A stretch of 64,000 bases of DNA, from contig CABQAZ010000008.1 of assembly GCA_902462295.1 (NCBI GenBank), positions 4,942 to 68,941 of the forward strand, read 5' to 3'. Position 1 is the first letter of the stretch. Each line of letters starts with the position of its first letter. Of this stretch, positions 1 to 9,394 are shown piece after piece. The notes under the pieces are model-generated. The model saw only the letters and a program-made list of their open reading frames with translations, was not told the DNA's origin and ran no database searches. The position numbers were made by a program, and so were the translations under genes. The DNA comes from an uncultured Clostridium sp. (GTDB lineage Bacteria; Bacillota; Clostridia; TANB77; CAG-508).

Positions 1-341
1 TTTTTGAAATTTGCTTTAATGTCTTCTTCACTTACATTTTCTCCAACATAATAGCTTCTTGAGCACATTCCAGAAAATCTTTCTCTTTTTAAATATTTAG
101 CATGTTTATCTTCTTTTTCTTCATTTTTTTCTGCTGATACTGTCAAATATCCCTCATGTAATTCTATTTTTATGTCTTCTTTGTCATATCCTGGTATGTC
201 AATTTCTAAAAAGTATTTTCCATCTTTCTCTTTTAAATCGGTTTTCATTAATTTACTTTCTTTTTCTGTGAAAAATGAATCAGGTAAAACCTCATCCCAA
301 AAATCTAATCCATTTCCATTTCTTCTTGGTATCATCATCAT
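1..341 (-). CDS. hsp20: Hsp20/alpha-crystallin small heat-shock protein (C-terminus outside window)
   Basis: This is an ATP-independent holdase chaperone of the cytoplasm. The visible part starts MMMIPRRNG and contains the alpha-crystallin core with 'EIDIPGYDKEDIKIE' and 'LTVSAEK' (about residues 43-70). The frame runs off the window start, so the C-terminal IxI motif is not seen. I chose the first of three consecutive ATG codons because AAGGAGG (351-357) lies 9 nt upstream. An ATG at 347 is in another frame and too close to the Shine-Dalgarno sequence. A strong promoter overlapped by a CIRCE-like operator lies just upstream, as expected for an HrcA-controlled heat-shock gene. Confidence 0.9.
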   Translation of the reverse strand, partial: MMMIPRRNGNGLDFWDEVLPDSFFTEKESKLMKTDLKEKDGKYFLEIDIPGYDKEDIKIELHEGYLTVSAEKNEEKEDKHAKYLKRERFSGMCSRSYYVGENVSEEDIKANFK

Positions 342-435
342 AATTCATTACCTCCTTATAATTTTATGTGTTGACACCTTATTCGGTTGCACATATATAG
401 TATTAACCTTTTGGCTAATTTCTATTTACATACTT

Positions 436-478
436 ATTATAAATCTTGTTTTTAGCATTGTCAATACGAGAGTGCTAA
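436..478 (-). promoter_or_regulatory. Sigma-A promoter of hsp20 overlapped by a CIRCE-like HrcA operator
   Basis: On the minus strand a perfect -35 TTGACA (459-464) and -10 TATAAT (436-441) are separated by 17 bp. Overlapping the -35 is TTAGCACTC-N9-CAATGCTAA (452-478). The CIRCE consensus is TTAGCACTC-N9-GAGTGCTAA, so the left half is perfect and the right half matches 7 of 9. The position implies repression by HrcA at normal temperature. The hrcA gene is not in the window. Confidence 0.8.
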
Positions 479-500
479 AATTCACAGAATTTTCACATTT

Positions 501-1040
501 CTAATTTTCTTTTTTAAATTTGAATTTTATTGAATACATTATTAAAGAAAATATTGTTGCTAGTATTGCTAAATAATATAAGTATAAATCAATTCTAAAT
601 GGCATTGATATATTAAATTGATTTATAAATAAAGATGATACTATTGCTAAATAAAATAAAACTGTTGCAAGTTTTCCATACCATTTGCTATAAACAACAA
701 CTTCTTCTTTTTTATAAAGGAATGATGCAGAAATTATCATTACACATTCCTTTATAAATACAATAGTAAAAATCCACCATGGTAAAATTTTTAAAATTGC
801 TAGTGATAATAATAATGATATTTGTGTTAGCTTATCAGCTAGTGGGTCAATTAATTTTCCAATATCTGTTATATAATTAAACCTACGTGCTATTAATCCA
901 TCTAAGACATCTGTTATTGCAGAAATTGTAAATATACACAATGCAATTAAAAAATGTTTTGTCACTACAGATATAAAAATAAATGGTATTAATATAAAAC
1001 GTATAATTGTTAGAATATTTGGTATATTTTCTTTTTTCAT
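501..1040 (-). CDS. pgsA: CDP-diacylglycerol--glycerol-3-phosphate 3-phosphatidyltransferase
   Basis: The enzyme transfers a phosphatidyl group from CDP-diacylglycerol to glycerol-3-phosphate, the committed step to phosphatidylglycerol, in the membrane. The CDP-alcohol phosphatidyltransferase signature D-x2-DG-x2-AR-x8-G-x3-D-x3-D is complete at about residues 44-70 (DVLDGLIAR, then GKLIDPLADK). Several hydrophobic helices follow. The 179-residue length is normal for PgsA. The start has GAAAGGA 8 nt upstream. It lies 52 bp downstream of the ClpE-like gene on the same strand and may be read from the same transcript. Confidence 0.93.
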   Translation of the reverse strand: MKKENIPNILTIIRFILIPFIFISVVTKHFLIALCIFTISAITDVLDGLIARRFNYITDIGKLIDPLADKLTQISLLLSLAILKILPWWIFTIVFIKECVMIISASFLYKKEEVVVYSKWYGKLATVLFYLAIVSSLFINQFNISMPFRIDLYLYYLAILATIFSLIMYSIKFKFKKEN

Positions 1041-1092
1041 TTAAATTTTCCTTTCAAAAATTTACAAGGTTTAAAAGATTTTAAATCAATTT

Positions 1093-3492
1093 CTAATTTA
1101 CTTTAAATTTTAAGTTGTCATTTTCAAGCTCTACTGTAATATTTTGACCATCATGTACTTCTTCTCTTAAAACCATTTCTGAAATTTCATCTTCTATATA
1201 TCTCTGGATAGCTCTTCTTAGTGGACGAGCTCCAAATTTTAAGTTTGTTCCTTTTTCTAATATAAATTCTTTTGCTTCTTCTGAAACAGTTAAGTCCATA
1301 TTTTTTTCTGCTAATGCCTTTTTTGTGTCTTTAAGCATTAAGTCAACTATTTGTATTAATTCTGGTTTTGTTAATGAGTCAAATACAATTATTTCATCTA
1401 TTCTATTTAGAAATTCAGGTCTAAATACTTGTTTTAGATTTTCTTCAATTTTGCTTGTATCAACTGTCTGTTTTGCAAAACCTATTGAATTATTGTTTAA
1501 ATTTGAACCAGCATTTGATGTCATTATTATTATCGTATTTTGAAAACTTACTGTATTTCCTTGTGAGTCTGTAAGTTTTCCATCATCAAGTACTTGAAGT
1601 AATATATTAAATACATCTGGGTGTGCTTTTTCAATTTCGTCTAATAATATTATTGAATATGGTTTTCTTTTTACTTTTTCTGTAAGTTGACCTGCGTCTT
1701 CATATCCTACATATCCTGGAGGTGCACCTATTAATTTTGCTGTTGAGTGACTTTCCATATATTCAGACATATCAACTCTAATTATTGAATCTTCTGAACC
1801 AAACATTTCATATGCTAAACTTTTAGCTAATTCTGTTTTACCAACTCCTGTTGGTCCTACAAATATGAATGATGGTGGACGTTTTGTACTTTGTAATCCT
1901 GCACGATTTCTTCTTATTGCACGTGATACTGCACTTACTGCTTTGTCTTGACCAATTACTCTTGTATGAAGATTTGTTTCAAGATTTAATAACTTTTGTG
2001 TTTCTGCTTCTGTTATTTTTTTAACAGGTATTTTAGTCCAACTTTCTATTACTTGTGCTATATCTTGTGTTGTAAGATTTTTTAATTGAATTGTACTATT
2101 TAATTGGTCTATTTCTTCAATTAGTCTACATTCTTGTGTTTTTAGGTCTGCTGCTTTTTGATAATCTTCTGTTGAGTCTGCTTGTGCCGCATCTTCCTTT
2201 TGTGCTTGAACTTCTGCTAGTTCTTGTTTTAACATTTCAAGTCTAAATAATTCTTTATTTTCTAGATTTATTCTTGAACATGCTTCATCAAGAATATCTA
2301 TTGCCTTGTCTGGTAAAAATCTGTCATGTATATATTTTTCTGACATTATAACTGTTTGTTTTATTATATCATTTGAAATTTTTACTTTATGATATTCTTC
2401 ATAATATTTTTTTATTCCCTCTAAAATTTTTATAGATTCATCAATATTAGGTTCTTCTACTAATACTTGTTGAAATCTTCTTTCTAATGCAGAATCTTTT
2501 TCTATATATTTTCTATATTCTTTTAGTGTTGTTGTTCCTATTAATTGGATTTCGCCATTAGATAGTGATGGTTTTAATATATTTGCCGCATTCATTGAGT
2601 GTTCTCCATCTCCTGCTCCTATTATATTATGAATTTCGTCTATTACAAGAATTATATTTCCATATTCTCTGCATTCGTCAATAATTCCTTTCATTCTTGC
2701 TTCAAATTGTCCTCTAAATTGTGTTCCTGCTATAACAGCTGTCATATCTAATAAATATACTTCTTTATTTAATAGTTTTGCTGGTACATTATTATTAGCG
2801 ATTTTAATTGCTAACCCTTGTGCTATAGCTGTTTTTCCAACCCCTGGTTCTCCAATTAAACAAGGATTATTTTTTGTACGTCTATTTAAAATTTGTATTA
2901 CTCTTTGTATTTCTTTGTCACGGCCAATTACCATATCCAATTCATTGTTTTTTGCTTTTTGTGTAAGGTTTTCTCCATATACGTCAAGATATTTTTTCTT
3001 CTTTTTTGTTTTCTTTTTTTCTACTTTTACTTTTTGTCTTCCATTTGATTCTTCTTCATTTTTTCCTTGTTTTTTTGGTACTATACTTGCAAATATTGAA
3101 CCAATAGGTATTCCTAAAGGATTTCCATCATTTTCTTCATCAACATCAAATTCGTCTGACTCATAGTCTTCTGGTTCAAAATCTTCCATTCCCTCAAAGT
3201 TTTCTATTTTTAGATTTGATGATAAATCCTTGAATAAGCTTTCTAATTGTTTTGACATATTTGACATATCTATATTATTTATTGGTGGTATATTGTTTTG
3301 ACCATTATTTTTATTAACTTTTTTTTCATCGCTATCATCATTTTGTTTATTTTTTTCTGTTGGCATATTAGGAATTTCAATTCCTCTTTTTTTTGCACAT
3401 TCTCTGCATAATCCTTCTTTAGATGTTACACCATTTTCTATTTTTTTTATAAAAATTTCTGCATTGTTTTTATTGCATTCTGAACATAACAT
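1093..3492 (-). CDS. clpE: ClpE-like AAA+ chaperone (Clp ATPase with N-terminal zinc finger)
   Basis: This is an unfoldase that would feed substrates to ClpP. The N-terminus has two CxxC pairs (CSECN at residues 3-7 and CRECA near 29-33), the zinc finger typical of ClpE, and no Clp_N repeat domain as in ClpC. A charged low-complexity linker follows (about 45-165). The first AAA domain has Walker A GEPGVGKT near residue 215. A UVR-like coiled segment (DYQKAADLK) follows, then the second AAA domain with GPTGVGKT near 545, and the C-terminal D2 domain ends near 799. No ctsR, mcsA or mcsB flanks it, unlike the usual clpC operon. Assignment as ClpE rather than ClpC rests on the N-terminal domain. 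Confidence 0.88.
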   Translation of the reverse strand: MLCSECNKNNAEIFIKKIENGVTSKEGLCRECAKKRGIEIPNMPTEKNKQNDDSDEKKVNKNNGQNNIPPINNIDMSNMSKQLESLFKDLSSNLKIENFEGMEDFEPEDYESDEFDVDEENDGNPLGIPIGSIFASIVPKKQGKNEEESNGRQKVKVEKKKTKKKKKYLDVYGENLTQKAKNNELDMVIGRDKEIQRVIQILNRRTKNNPCLIGEPGVGKTAIAQGLAIKIANNNVPAKLLNKEVYLLDMTAVIAGTQFRGQFEARMKGIIDECREYGNIILVIDEIHNIIGAGDGEHSMNAANILKPSLSNGEIQLIGTTTLKEYRKYIEKDSALERRFQQVLVEEPNIDESIKILEGIKKYYEEYHKVKISNDIIKQTVIMSEKYIHDRFLPDKAIDILDEACSRINLENKELFRLEMLKQELAEVQAQKEDAAQADSTEDYQKAADLKTQECRLIEEIDQLNSTIQLKNLTTQDIAQVIESWTKIPVKKITEAETQKLLNLETNLHTRVIGQDKAVSAVSRAIRRNRAGLQSTKRPPSFIFVGPTGVGKTELAKSLAYEMFGSEDSIIRVDMSEYMESHSTAKLIGAPPGYVGYEDAGQLTEKVKRKPYSIILLDEIEKAHPDVFNILLQVLDDGKLTDSQGNTVSFQNTIIIMTSNAGSNLNNNSIGFAKQTVDTSKIEENLKQVFRPEFLNRIDEIIVFDSLTKPELIQIVDLMLKDTKKALAEKNMDLTVSEEAKEFILEKGTNLKFGARPLRRAIQRYIEDEISEMVLREEVHDGQNITVELENDNLKFKVN

Positions 3493-3530
3493 ATATTTAT
3501 TTTCCTCTTTCCTTTTAATTAATATTATAT

Positions 3531-3559
3531 ATAATACATTAATTTTCCCAAATAGTCAA
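3531..3559 (-). promoter_or_regulatory. Promoter of the ClpE-like gene
   Basis: The minus strand has TTGACT (3554-3559), a 17-bp spacer and TATTAT (3531-3536), about 40 bp before the start codon. I looked for a CtsR operator and found only one weak half-site around the -35, so CtsR control is not supported. Confidence 0.6.
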
Positions 3560-3610
3560 TAGAAAATGCATAGTATAAATTCACAATAAAATCCATTTTT
3601 ACACCTCATT

Positions 3611-4384
3611 TTATACTTTTATATATTTTTTTATTGACTCAAACTTATTATCTCCAATTCCATTAATATTTTTTATTTCTTCAATCGAATTGAATTTTCC
3701 ATTTTCTTTTCTATAATTTATTATTTTTAATGCTATTGATGGACCTATTCCTGGCAAAGTCTCTAATTCTGTTTGTGTTGCAGTATTAATATTTACTATA
3801 ACTGTATTTCGTTCTTTTGGGGAATTATTTTCCTTTTGACTTTCTTTCGTATTACTAACTTCATTAGCTCCATCTCCAGAGTTTGTTGTAATATATTCAA
3901 AATTTAAATTGTTTTTTAAATCATTATCATTTGGAATATTAATTTTCATTCCATCTTCTAATACATATACAAAATTGATTTTAGATACATTTGCTTTTTC
4001 TGTTGTTCCTCCTGCTAATTTTATTGCGTCAACAATTCTACTTCCTTGATTTAATATAACTACTCCTGGATTATTTACCTCTCCTGTTACATATACATAA
4101 ATTTTTCTTATTTCTGTTTCTTCTTGTTTTTTATTTTCTTCAACTATTTCTTCTGTTATTAAATCTGTTTCTTCTTCTGATAAACTTTCTATATTTTTTT
4201 CTTTTGTTTCTTTATTTATGTTTTCATTATTTTTATCATCTTCTTTTGTTTCTTCTGCTATAATATCATAGTCATTTGAATAATTATATTTTTTTATAAT
4301 TTTATCTATTGAAAAATATATAATACTCAAAATCACTATAATAATTGCTATTACTACATTTTTATTTTTTAAAATTTTTTTCAT
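3611..4384 (-). CDS. comEA: ComEA-like DNA-binding competence/helix-hairpin-helix protein
   Basis: ComEA proteins bind double-stranded DNA at the outer face of the membrane and pass it to ComEC during transformation. Residues about 7-27 form a membrane anchor. An acidic linker follows, then an SLBB domain (VYVTGEVNNPGVV, about 98-150), a second linker and a C-terminal pair of helix-hairpin-helix motifs (LPGIGPSIALKI and INGIGDNKF, about 195-257). Order and length match ComEA. No comEC or comEB is adjacent. The start has AAAGGA at good spacing. It is divergently transcribed from the downstream carboxypeptidase gene. Confidence 0.88.
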   Translation of the reverse strand: MKKILKNKNVVIAIIIVILSIIYFSIDKIIKKYNYSNDYDIIAEETKEDDKNNENINKETKEKNIESLSEEETDLITEEIVEENKKQEETEIRKIYVYVTGEVNNPGVVILNQGSRIVDAIKLAGGTTEKANVSKINFVYVLEDGMKINIPNDNDLKNNLNFEYITTNSGDGANEVSNTKESQKENNSPKERNTVIVNINTATQTELETLPGIGPSIALKIINYRKENGKFNSIEEIKNINGIGDNKFESIKKYIKV

Positions 4385-4418
4385 AAAACCATTCCTTTCT
4401 AATTTTGTTATATGTTAC

Positions 4419-4447
4419 TTGAAATTTATTATTAAATACTGTATGAT
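4419..4447 (+). promoter_or_regulatory. Promoter of the D,D-carboxypeptidase gene
   Basis: TTGAAA (4419-4424), a 17-bp spacer and TATGAT (4442-4447) lie 33 bp upstream of the start codon. This fits a sigma-A promoter. Confidence 0.65.
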
Positions 4448-4480
4448 AAATATACACAATCAAATTAAGGAGAAAAACAA

Positions 4481-5815
4481 ATGAAAATACAAAAACAAAT
4501 AATACTAATATTATTAATACTTATCACTTTTATTAGTGTATTAACACAATCTGTAGAATTTAAGCAAAAAGATAGTTATTCTGCTACACTAGCAAACATT
4601 AATGCTTCACAAACCTCTTTTCCAATTTATTCAGATGGCGCAGTGTTAATGGAATCATCAACAGGAAAAATATTGTATGGTAAAAATGAAAATGAAAAAT
4701 TATATCCTGCAAGTACTACTAAAATTTTAACTGCCATACTAGCAATAGAAAAATGTAATTTAAAAGATAAAATTGTAGCAAGTAACTCAGCAATAATGTC
4801 AATTCCATCTGGTTATTCAAATGCCTCAATCCAACCAGGAGAAGCATTAACAGTACAAGAACTTTTAGAATTATTTCTAATACATTCAGCAAATGAAGTT
4901 GGATATATATTTGCAGAACATATATCTGGCAATATAGAAAATTTCTCTACATTAATGAATCAAAAAGCAAAAGAACTTGGATGTAAAAATACACATTTTA
5001 CAAACCCTAGTGGAATACATAATAAAGAACATTATTCAACAGCATATGATATGGCACTTATAGCAAGATATTGTATGAAAAATGAAACATTTAGAAGTAT
5101 TGTTTCTAAAACATCTTGCACTATTGAAGCAACAGATAAATATGAGAAAAGATATTTTCAAAATACAAATGATTTAATTATTCCAACAAGTAAATATTAT
5201 TATAAATATGCAATCGGAATAAAAACTGGATTTACAAGTCAGGCAAAAAATTGCTTGATTTCTGCAAGTTTAAAAGATAACATGGAATTAATTACAGTAG
5301 CTCTTGGAGCTGAAGCTACGGAAGATGGTAAAAGTGGAAGATATGTTGATACTTTAAATTTATTTGAATATGGATTTTCTAATTATAAAATTCAAAAGAT
5401 TTCATCTGCCAATACTACTGTTAAAGAAATTTCTATAGAAAATGCAACAAAAGATACTAAAAACCTACCAGTACTTTTAAAAGATGATATAATTGCTCTT
5501 ACACCAAATTCAATAGATTTAAATAATTTAAATTATAATGTGTCACTAAATGAAAATATTGTTGCCCCAATCCAAGAGGGTGAATTACTTGGTAAAATTA
5601 CTTATAATATTGATGGAATTACATATTCTTCTGATTTAATTGCAGGTCATAGTGTAGAAAAATTTAACTTAAATTTAATAATAGCTCAAATTATATTTGC
5701 AATTATTGTACTTTTTATATTAATAAAATTATTTTCTTCAAAAAAGAAATCTAAAAATAAGAAGAATTTTAAGAAACATAATTATTATACTGATTCAATT
5801 TATAAGATTAAATAA
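4481..5815 (+). CDS. dacF: D-alanyl-D-alanine carboxypeptidase (PBP5/DacF-type)
   Basis: The enzyme trims the terminal D-Ala from peptidoglycan pentapeptides outside the membrane. An N-terminal signal/anchor (about 5-23) precedes the S11 peptidase domain. The catalytic SxxK is STTK (Ser78, Lys81), SxN is SAN near residue 138, and KTG is in GIKTGFTS near 250. A C-terminal beta-rich domain is followed by a second hydrophobic helix near 395-418 and a basic tail, so it is held at the membrane at both ends. AAGGAG precedes the start. It is a single-gene plus-strand unit closed by a clear terminator. DacF and DacA cannot be separated by sequence alone here. Confidence 0.9.
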   Translation: MKIQKQIILILLILITFISVLTQSVEFKQKDSYSATLANINASQTSFPIYSDGAVLMESSTGKILYGKNENEKLYPASTTKILTAILAIEKCNLKDKIVASNSAIMSIPSGYSNASIQPGEALTVQELLELFLIHSANEVGYIFAEHISGNIENFSTLMNQKAKELGCKNTHFTNPSGIHNKEHYSTAYDMALIARYCMKNETFRSIVSKTSCTIEATDKYEKRYFQNTNDLIIPTSKYYYKYAIGIKTGFTSQAKNCLISASLKDNMELITVALGAEATEDGKSGRYVDTLNLFEYGFSNYKIQKISSANTTVKEISIENATKDTKNLPVLLKDDIIALTPNSIDLNNLNYNVSLNENIVAPIQEGELLGKITYNIDGITYSSDLIAGHSVEKFNLNLIIAQIIFAIIVLFILIKLFSSKKKSKNKKNFKKHNYYTDSIYKIK

Positions 5816-5837
5816 TTTAATGAATTAATATTTATCT

Positions 5838-5868
5838 GGAAGCCCTAAAATATTGGGCTTCCTTTTTT
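5838..5868 (+). terminator. Intrinsic terminator after the carboxypeptidase gene
   Basis: GGAAGCCC (5838-5845) pairs with GGGCTTCC (5855-5862) around a 9-nt loop and is followed by TTTTTTAT. It lies between two convergent genes; the T-run serves the plus strand. Confidence 0.9.
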
Positions 5869-7270
5869 ATTTATAATCATTTCCTATTATAATTGTTATA
5901 TCTACATTACTTGAACTTACTGAACTTGATGAAATTGTTCCTGTTCCAAGTATGTCTTTTATATTGTCTGTAATTTTTGTATCAATATCTGATTTATTTA
6001 TTATTGTTGTTTTGGATGTACTTGTTGTATTTGTTGTTTTTGTAACTTTATAACCTTTAGATGTTAAAGCTTTTTTTACTTTTGTTAAAGTTGACGCAGA
6101 ACCAGAACCATTTAATATTTCTATTTTTACTTTTGAGGCTTCTGTTTTACTTACTTTACTACTAGAAGTATTTTCTGATAATGTATTTCTTGTTGTATTA
6201 TTATTCGTTGATGTAGTACTATTAGTATTATTTATTGTATTTGATTCATTATTTGTAGTATCATCACTTGTTTCACCATCTTCAGAACCATATAATTCTT
6301 TAACCATTTTTTTTGTTTCTTCTTTATCTGCAATAAAGAACCATAATGGATATGTTGGTGGTCCGTAAGAGCCTCCAGGTAATACAGCACTTTGAATGTT
6401 ATTTACATCCACATTTACTGCATATGGTACATAGTCTTTGATTACTGAAATAGATAAATTTGTTTCAACATATTCATATGCTATATCTATTATTTCTTTT
6501 ACTTTAAGTATATTTTTTGCTTGGATTGTTTGCTTTACTGTTTCTATCATAAATTCTCTTTGTGTTCTCATTCTTCCATAATCATTTCCACCATATTCTT
6601 CTGGATAAGTTCCTAAGTATTTTCCTGTCTTTTTATCTAAATTCCCATGTCTATATCTTAGTAGTTGTTCTGCTTTATCTCCATCTAAAGTTTGCTGACC
6701 CTCTTTTAAATTAATGTGTAAATCTTGTGATGGATCATCATATACCATATCTATTGGTACATAGAAATTCACTCCTCCAATTACATCTACTAATTTTATT
6801 AAAGCTTGATTGTCAATTACCATGTAATATTTTATGTTTAGACCTGTTATTTCATTTACTTTTTCTAGTGTTTTTTCAGGACTTTTTTGATATAAAGCAT
6901 TTATTTTATCACTTCCTGTACCTGATTTTGCATTTTTTCCAACAAATGTATCTCTTGGAATTGATAATAATGAAGCTTTTTGATTTTTAGGATCATATGT
7001 TCCAACTATTATTGTATCTGTTAATCTTCCTCCATTATCTGTGCTTACTCCCATCAATAAAACTTGTATTGGCTCTAAGTTTTTTAATGTTTTTTCATCA
7101 TGTCCAACCAATGTTGAAAGTAATCCTTGTAATCCTCCACCATTTTTTTGTACTTTATATGTTATCCCACATACTAATACAATTAATATTAGTATTAGTA
7201 AAATTAATATCTTTTTTAACTTCTTTGACTTTTTCTTTTTTTTTCTTTTGTTTCTATGCTCTTGAGTCAT
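5867..7270 (-). CDS. LytR-CpsA-Psr family protein with C-terminal LytR_C domain
   Basis: LCP proteins attach anionic polymers (teichoic acids or capsule) from lipid carriers to peptidoglycan outside the cell. A basic N-terminus and a membrane helix (about 22-41) precede the LCP domain (about 75-260), with conserved TDTIIVGTY, SIPRDT, DKINALY, GGV and the arginine-rich GRMRTQREF. A Ser/Thr/Asn-rich linker (about 325-375) leads to a LytR_C domain starting VEILNGSG. AGGAGG lies before the ATG. The gene converges with the carboxypeptidase gene, with only 51 bp between them. Confidence 0.92.
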   Translation of the reverse strand: MTQEHRNKRKKKKKSKKLKKILILLILILIVLVCGITYKVQKNGGGLQGLLSTLVGHDEKTLKNLEPIQVLLMGVSTDNGGRLTDTIIVGTYDPKNQKASLLSIPRDTFVGKNAKSGTGSDKINALYQKSPEKTLEKVNEITGLNIKYYMVIDNQALIKLVDVIGGVNFYVPIDMVYDDPSQDLHINLKEGQQTLDGDKAEQLLRYRHGNLDKKTGKYLGTYPEEYGGNDYGRMRTQREFMIETVKQTIQAKNILKVKEIIDIAYEYVETNLSISVIKDYVPYAVNVDVNNIQSAVLPGGSYGPPTYPLWFFIADKEETKKMVKELYGSEDGETSDDTTNNESNTINNTNSTTSTNNNTTRNTLSENTSSSKVSKTEASKVKIEILNGSGSASTLTKVKKALTSKGYKVTKTTNTTSTSKTTIINKSDIDTKITDNIKDILGTGTISSSSVSSSNVDITIIIGNDYK

Positions 7271-7301
7271 TGTATCCTCCTAATTTTATTATATCTATTT
7301 T

Positions 7302-7330
7302 ACTATATCAAAGTTTTTTTTATTTTTCAA
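7302..7330 (-). promoter_or_regulatory. Promoter of the LCP gene
   Basis: On the minus strand TTGAAA (7325-7330), 17 bp and TATAGT (7302-7307) lie about 32 bp before the start codon. Confidence 0.65.
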
Positions 7331-7409
7331 CTCTTATCCTTGTTTTTTTTTTAATTTTCACAAAATTTTCACAATAAAAGATATATATTTTTATCAATTA
7401 ACAAAAACA

Positions 7410-7453
7410 AAAACCGATTTAAAATGCACATAAATGCAAAATGAATCGGTTTT
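7410..7453 (-). terminator. Intrinsic terminator after the cvpA-like gene
   Basis: AAAACCGATT (7410-7419) pairs with AATCGGTTTT (7444-7453); the minus-strand transcript continues into TTTTTGTTTTTG. It sits 6 bp after the stop of the CvpA gene. Confidence 0.8.
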
Positions 7454-7458
7454 ATTTA

Positions 7459-8103
7459 CTATTTAAATAATATTGTTAATAATAAATTGTGATTATAGAA
7501 GAATTTTGTTATAAATGAACTTTCTATAACTTCTGAAATATTAATATTTCCTGTTACAAAAACGATTAAAAATACAATAGCTAAAATCACATATATAACT
7601 AATAAGGCTTTTACAATACCATATAATACTCCTCCAACCTCATTAAATTGTTTTATTATAGGTAATGATGTTATCATATCTGATATAAATGTTAATAATA
7701 TTAAAACAACTCTTGCTATTAAGAAAATAACAATCACTACTATTATATTTACAATTTTAACTGCTAAAGTTCCTGCTGTTTCGTACACAATTTCATTTTG
7801 AGTTTTATTTACAGCGTCATCAATATATTTTTCTAGGTAATCTATAACACCTACATATCTCACTTCTTCTCCATCTTTTGTTTCAGCAGAAAAATTTTCA
7901 ATTATTGTACTCTCTATTTTTTCATCAATTTGAGTTTTATTGATTATTAAATTTGAAATCGGTCTATATAAAACAACTGCCAATATTATTGAAGCCAGCA
8001 TTGCTATCAATCCAACAGCCAATTTAACTAATCCTTTTTTATAACAAATAAAAATATTAAGTGCAAATATTGCGACAATTATTACATCTAAAATTATTCC
8101 CAT
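7459..8103 (-). CDS. cvpA: CvpA family membrane protein
   Basis: CvpA-family proteins are small multi-pass membrane proteins first linked to colicin V production; their molecular role is unclear. Four hydrophobic segments are visible (about residues 2-20, 25-45, 110-135 and 160-190), with the family start 'ILDVIIVAIFALNIF' followed by YKKG. I placed the start at the second possible ATG because GAGAGGA sits about 10 nt upstream of it and would overlap an ATG four codons earlier (8115). It is 27 bp downstream of the DUF5711 gene and probably co-transcribed with it. Confidence 0.78.
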   Translation of the reverse strand: MGIILDVIIVAIFALNIFICYKKGLVKLAVGLIAMLASIILAVVLYRPISNLIINKTQIDEKIESTIIENFSAETKDGEEVRYVGVIDYLEKYIDDAVNKTQNEIVYETAGTLAVKIVNIIVVIVIFLIARVVLILLTFISDMITSLPIIKQFNEVGGVLYGIVKALLVIYVILAIVFLIVFVTGNINISEVIESSFITKFFYNHNLLLTILFK

Positions 8104-8130
8104 TTTAATTACCATCCTCTCAACTAATTA

Positions 8131-9315
8131 TTATAAATTTATAATTTGTATTCTATCTTTATACACAATACCAACTAATCCGTCTGTCATAACAATGTCA
8201 TTTATTTCAGTTTCTGAAACATATTTTTTTAATAAAATTCCATTTTTTTCAATTATATGTAATTCAGTTCCAAAATTTATAGCAATTTTATTATCAGATG
8301 TTTCTATAGACTTTGCTACATCTTTTGTTCTATATTGCCTTTCTTTTAAGGATACAGGATTTACTACCTTTACATTAGTATCTGCAGTATAATCTCCTGT
8401 TGATATTTCCTCTACAAGTGCAATTCTATTATTTAGTTCTATTGTCATAAAAGAAAGTTGTCTATTTTCAAATTTTATCAACTCTGTACTTGTCTTTTCT
8501 TGTAAAACGTCTATACCATCATTATACATACATATCAGTTTATCTTGTTCTTGGTATTCTATATTAACTATTAACTTATCCGTTGGAGCCTGATACTTAT
8601 ACATTATTGCTTCAGCAGGATTAGTTTGTGCTAATTCCATTGAAACAACTTGTATACTTGATTGTATCAGGATTCCAGAAATATCTATTTCCGCAATCGC
8701 TAAATATTTACTATCTTGCGATATAGATACATCAGCAACTCTTGATGATACCAAATTTGTTTTAAAAATCTCTTTTCCAGTTTTATCAAACACATCAACT
8801 ATTGATTTATAGCTTGTATTTGATATTACTACAGAAACATATCCACTTTTACTTACATTTATTTGAGTAATATTACCCTCAATTTCACTCTCAAACATTT
8901 TTTCTTTGCCACATATTAAATAAAATTTTTGACCATTTTCTTCACACACAGCCATATATCTTCCATTAGTTGCAAATACGGCTTGATTTATATCTAGATC
9001 CATCTTATGTACTCTAGTTCCAACTTTATTATAAAACTCAAGTGCTTTTTTTCTAAATATACATATATATTTTTCATATGCATATACCTTTGTATTTTCA
9101 TCTCCATCTAAATCTATACATTTAGTATTTTTTTGCATAATCTCTTTTTTACAAATGTTTTCATCACACCATTGTCTAAAATCCAAATTAAAATAATATA
9201 TACCAATACATGTAATTATTGCAATTATAATTAGTAATATAAATAATAATATCAATGCTTTGAATATTTTTCTTCTTCTCTGATTCTGTAGCTTTTCAGC
9301 CCAAAAATCTTTCAT
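8131..9315 (-). CDS. DUF5711-like membrane-anchored beta-propeller protein
   Basis: The function is unknown. A basic N-terminus and one strong membrane helix (about residues 18-42) are followed by a long extracellular domain of repeated beta-blade-like segments such as FATNGRYMAV, VSKSGYVSVV and ISQDSKYLAI. This resembles WD/PQQ-like propellers and the clostridial DUF5711 family. A Cys-containing stretch (CDENICKKE) follows the helix. AGGAG precedes the ATG. The pairing with CvpA suggests a shared envelope role, which is inference only. Confidence 0.7.
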   Translation of the reverse strand: MKDFWAEKLQNQRRRKIFKALILLFILLIIIAIITCIGIYYFNLDFRQWCDENICKKEIMQKNTKCIDLDGDENTKVYAYEKYICIFRKKALEFYNKVGTRVHKMDLDINQAVFATNGRYMAVCEENGQKFYLICGKEKMFESEIEGNITQINVSKSGYVSVVISNTSYKSIVDVFDKTGKEIFKTNLVSSRVADVSISQDSKYLAIAEIDISGILIQSSIQVVSMELAQTNPAEAIMYKYQAPTDKLIVNIEYQEQDKLICMYNDGIDVLQEKTSTELIKFENRQLSFMTIELNNRIALVEEISTGDYTADTNVKVVNPVSLKERQYRTKDVAKSIETSDNKIAINFGTELHIIEKNGILLKKYVSETEINDIVMTDGLVGIVYKDRIQIINL

Positions 9316-9394
9316 TGTTTTCTCCTTTTATCTTTTGATATTTTTTTATATTATATCATACTGCTTTTTTTTTGCAATAATTTTTTTAATTTTT

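Noticed and set aside
3554..3575. CtsR operator before the ClpE-like gene
   Set aside because: Only one imperfect half-site is present; the tandem heptads of a CtsR box are absent.
8103..8115. Upstream ATG for the cvpA-like gene
   Set aside because: It overlaps the ribosome binding site; the ATG four codons later has correct spacing.
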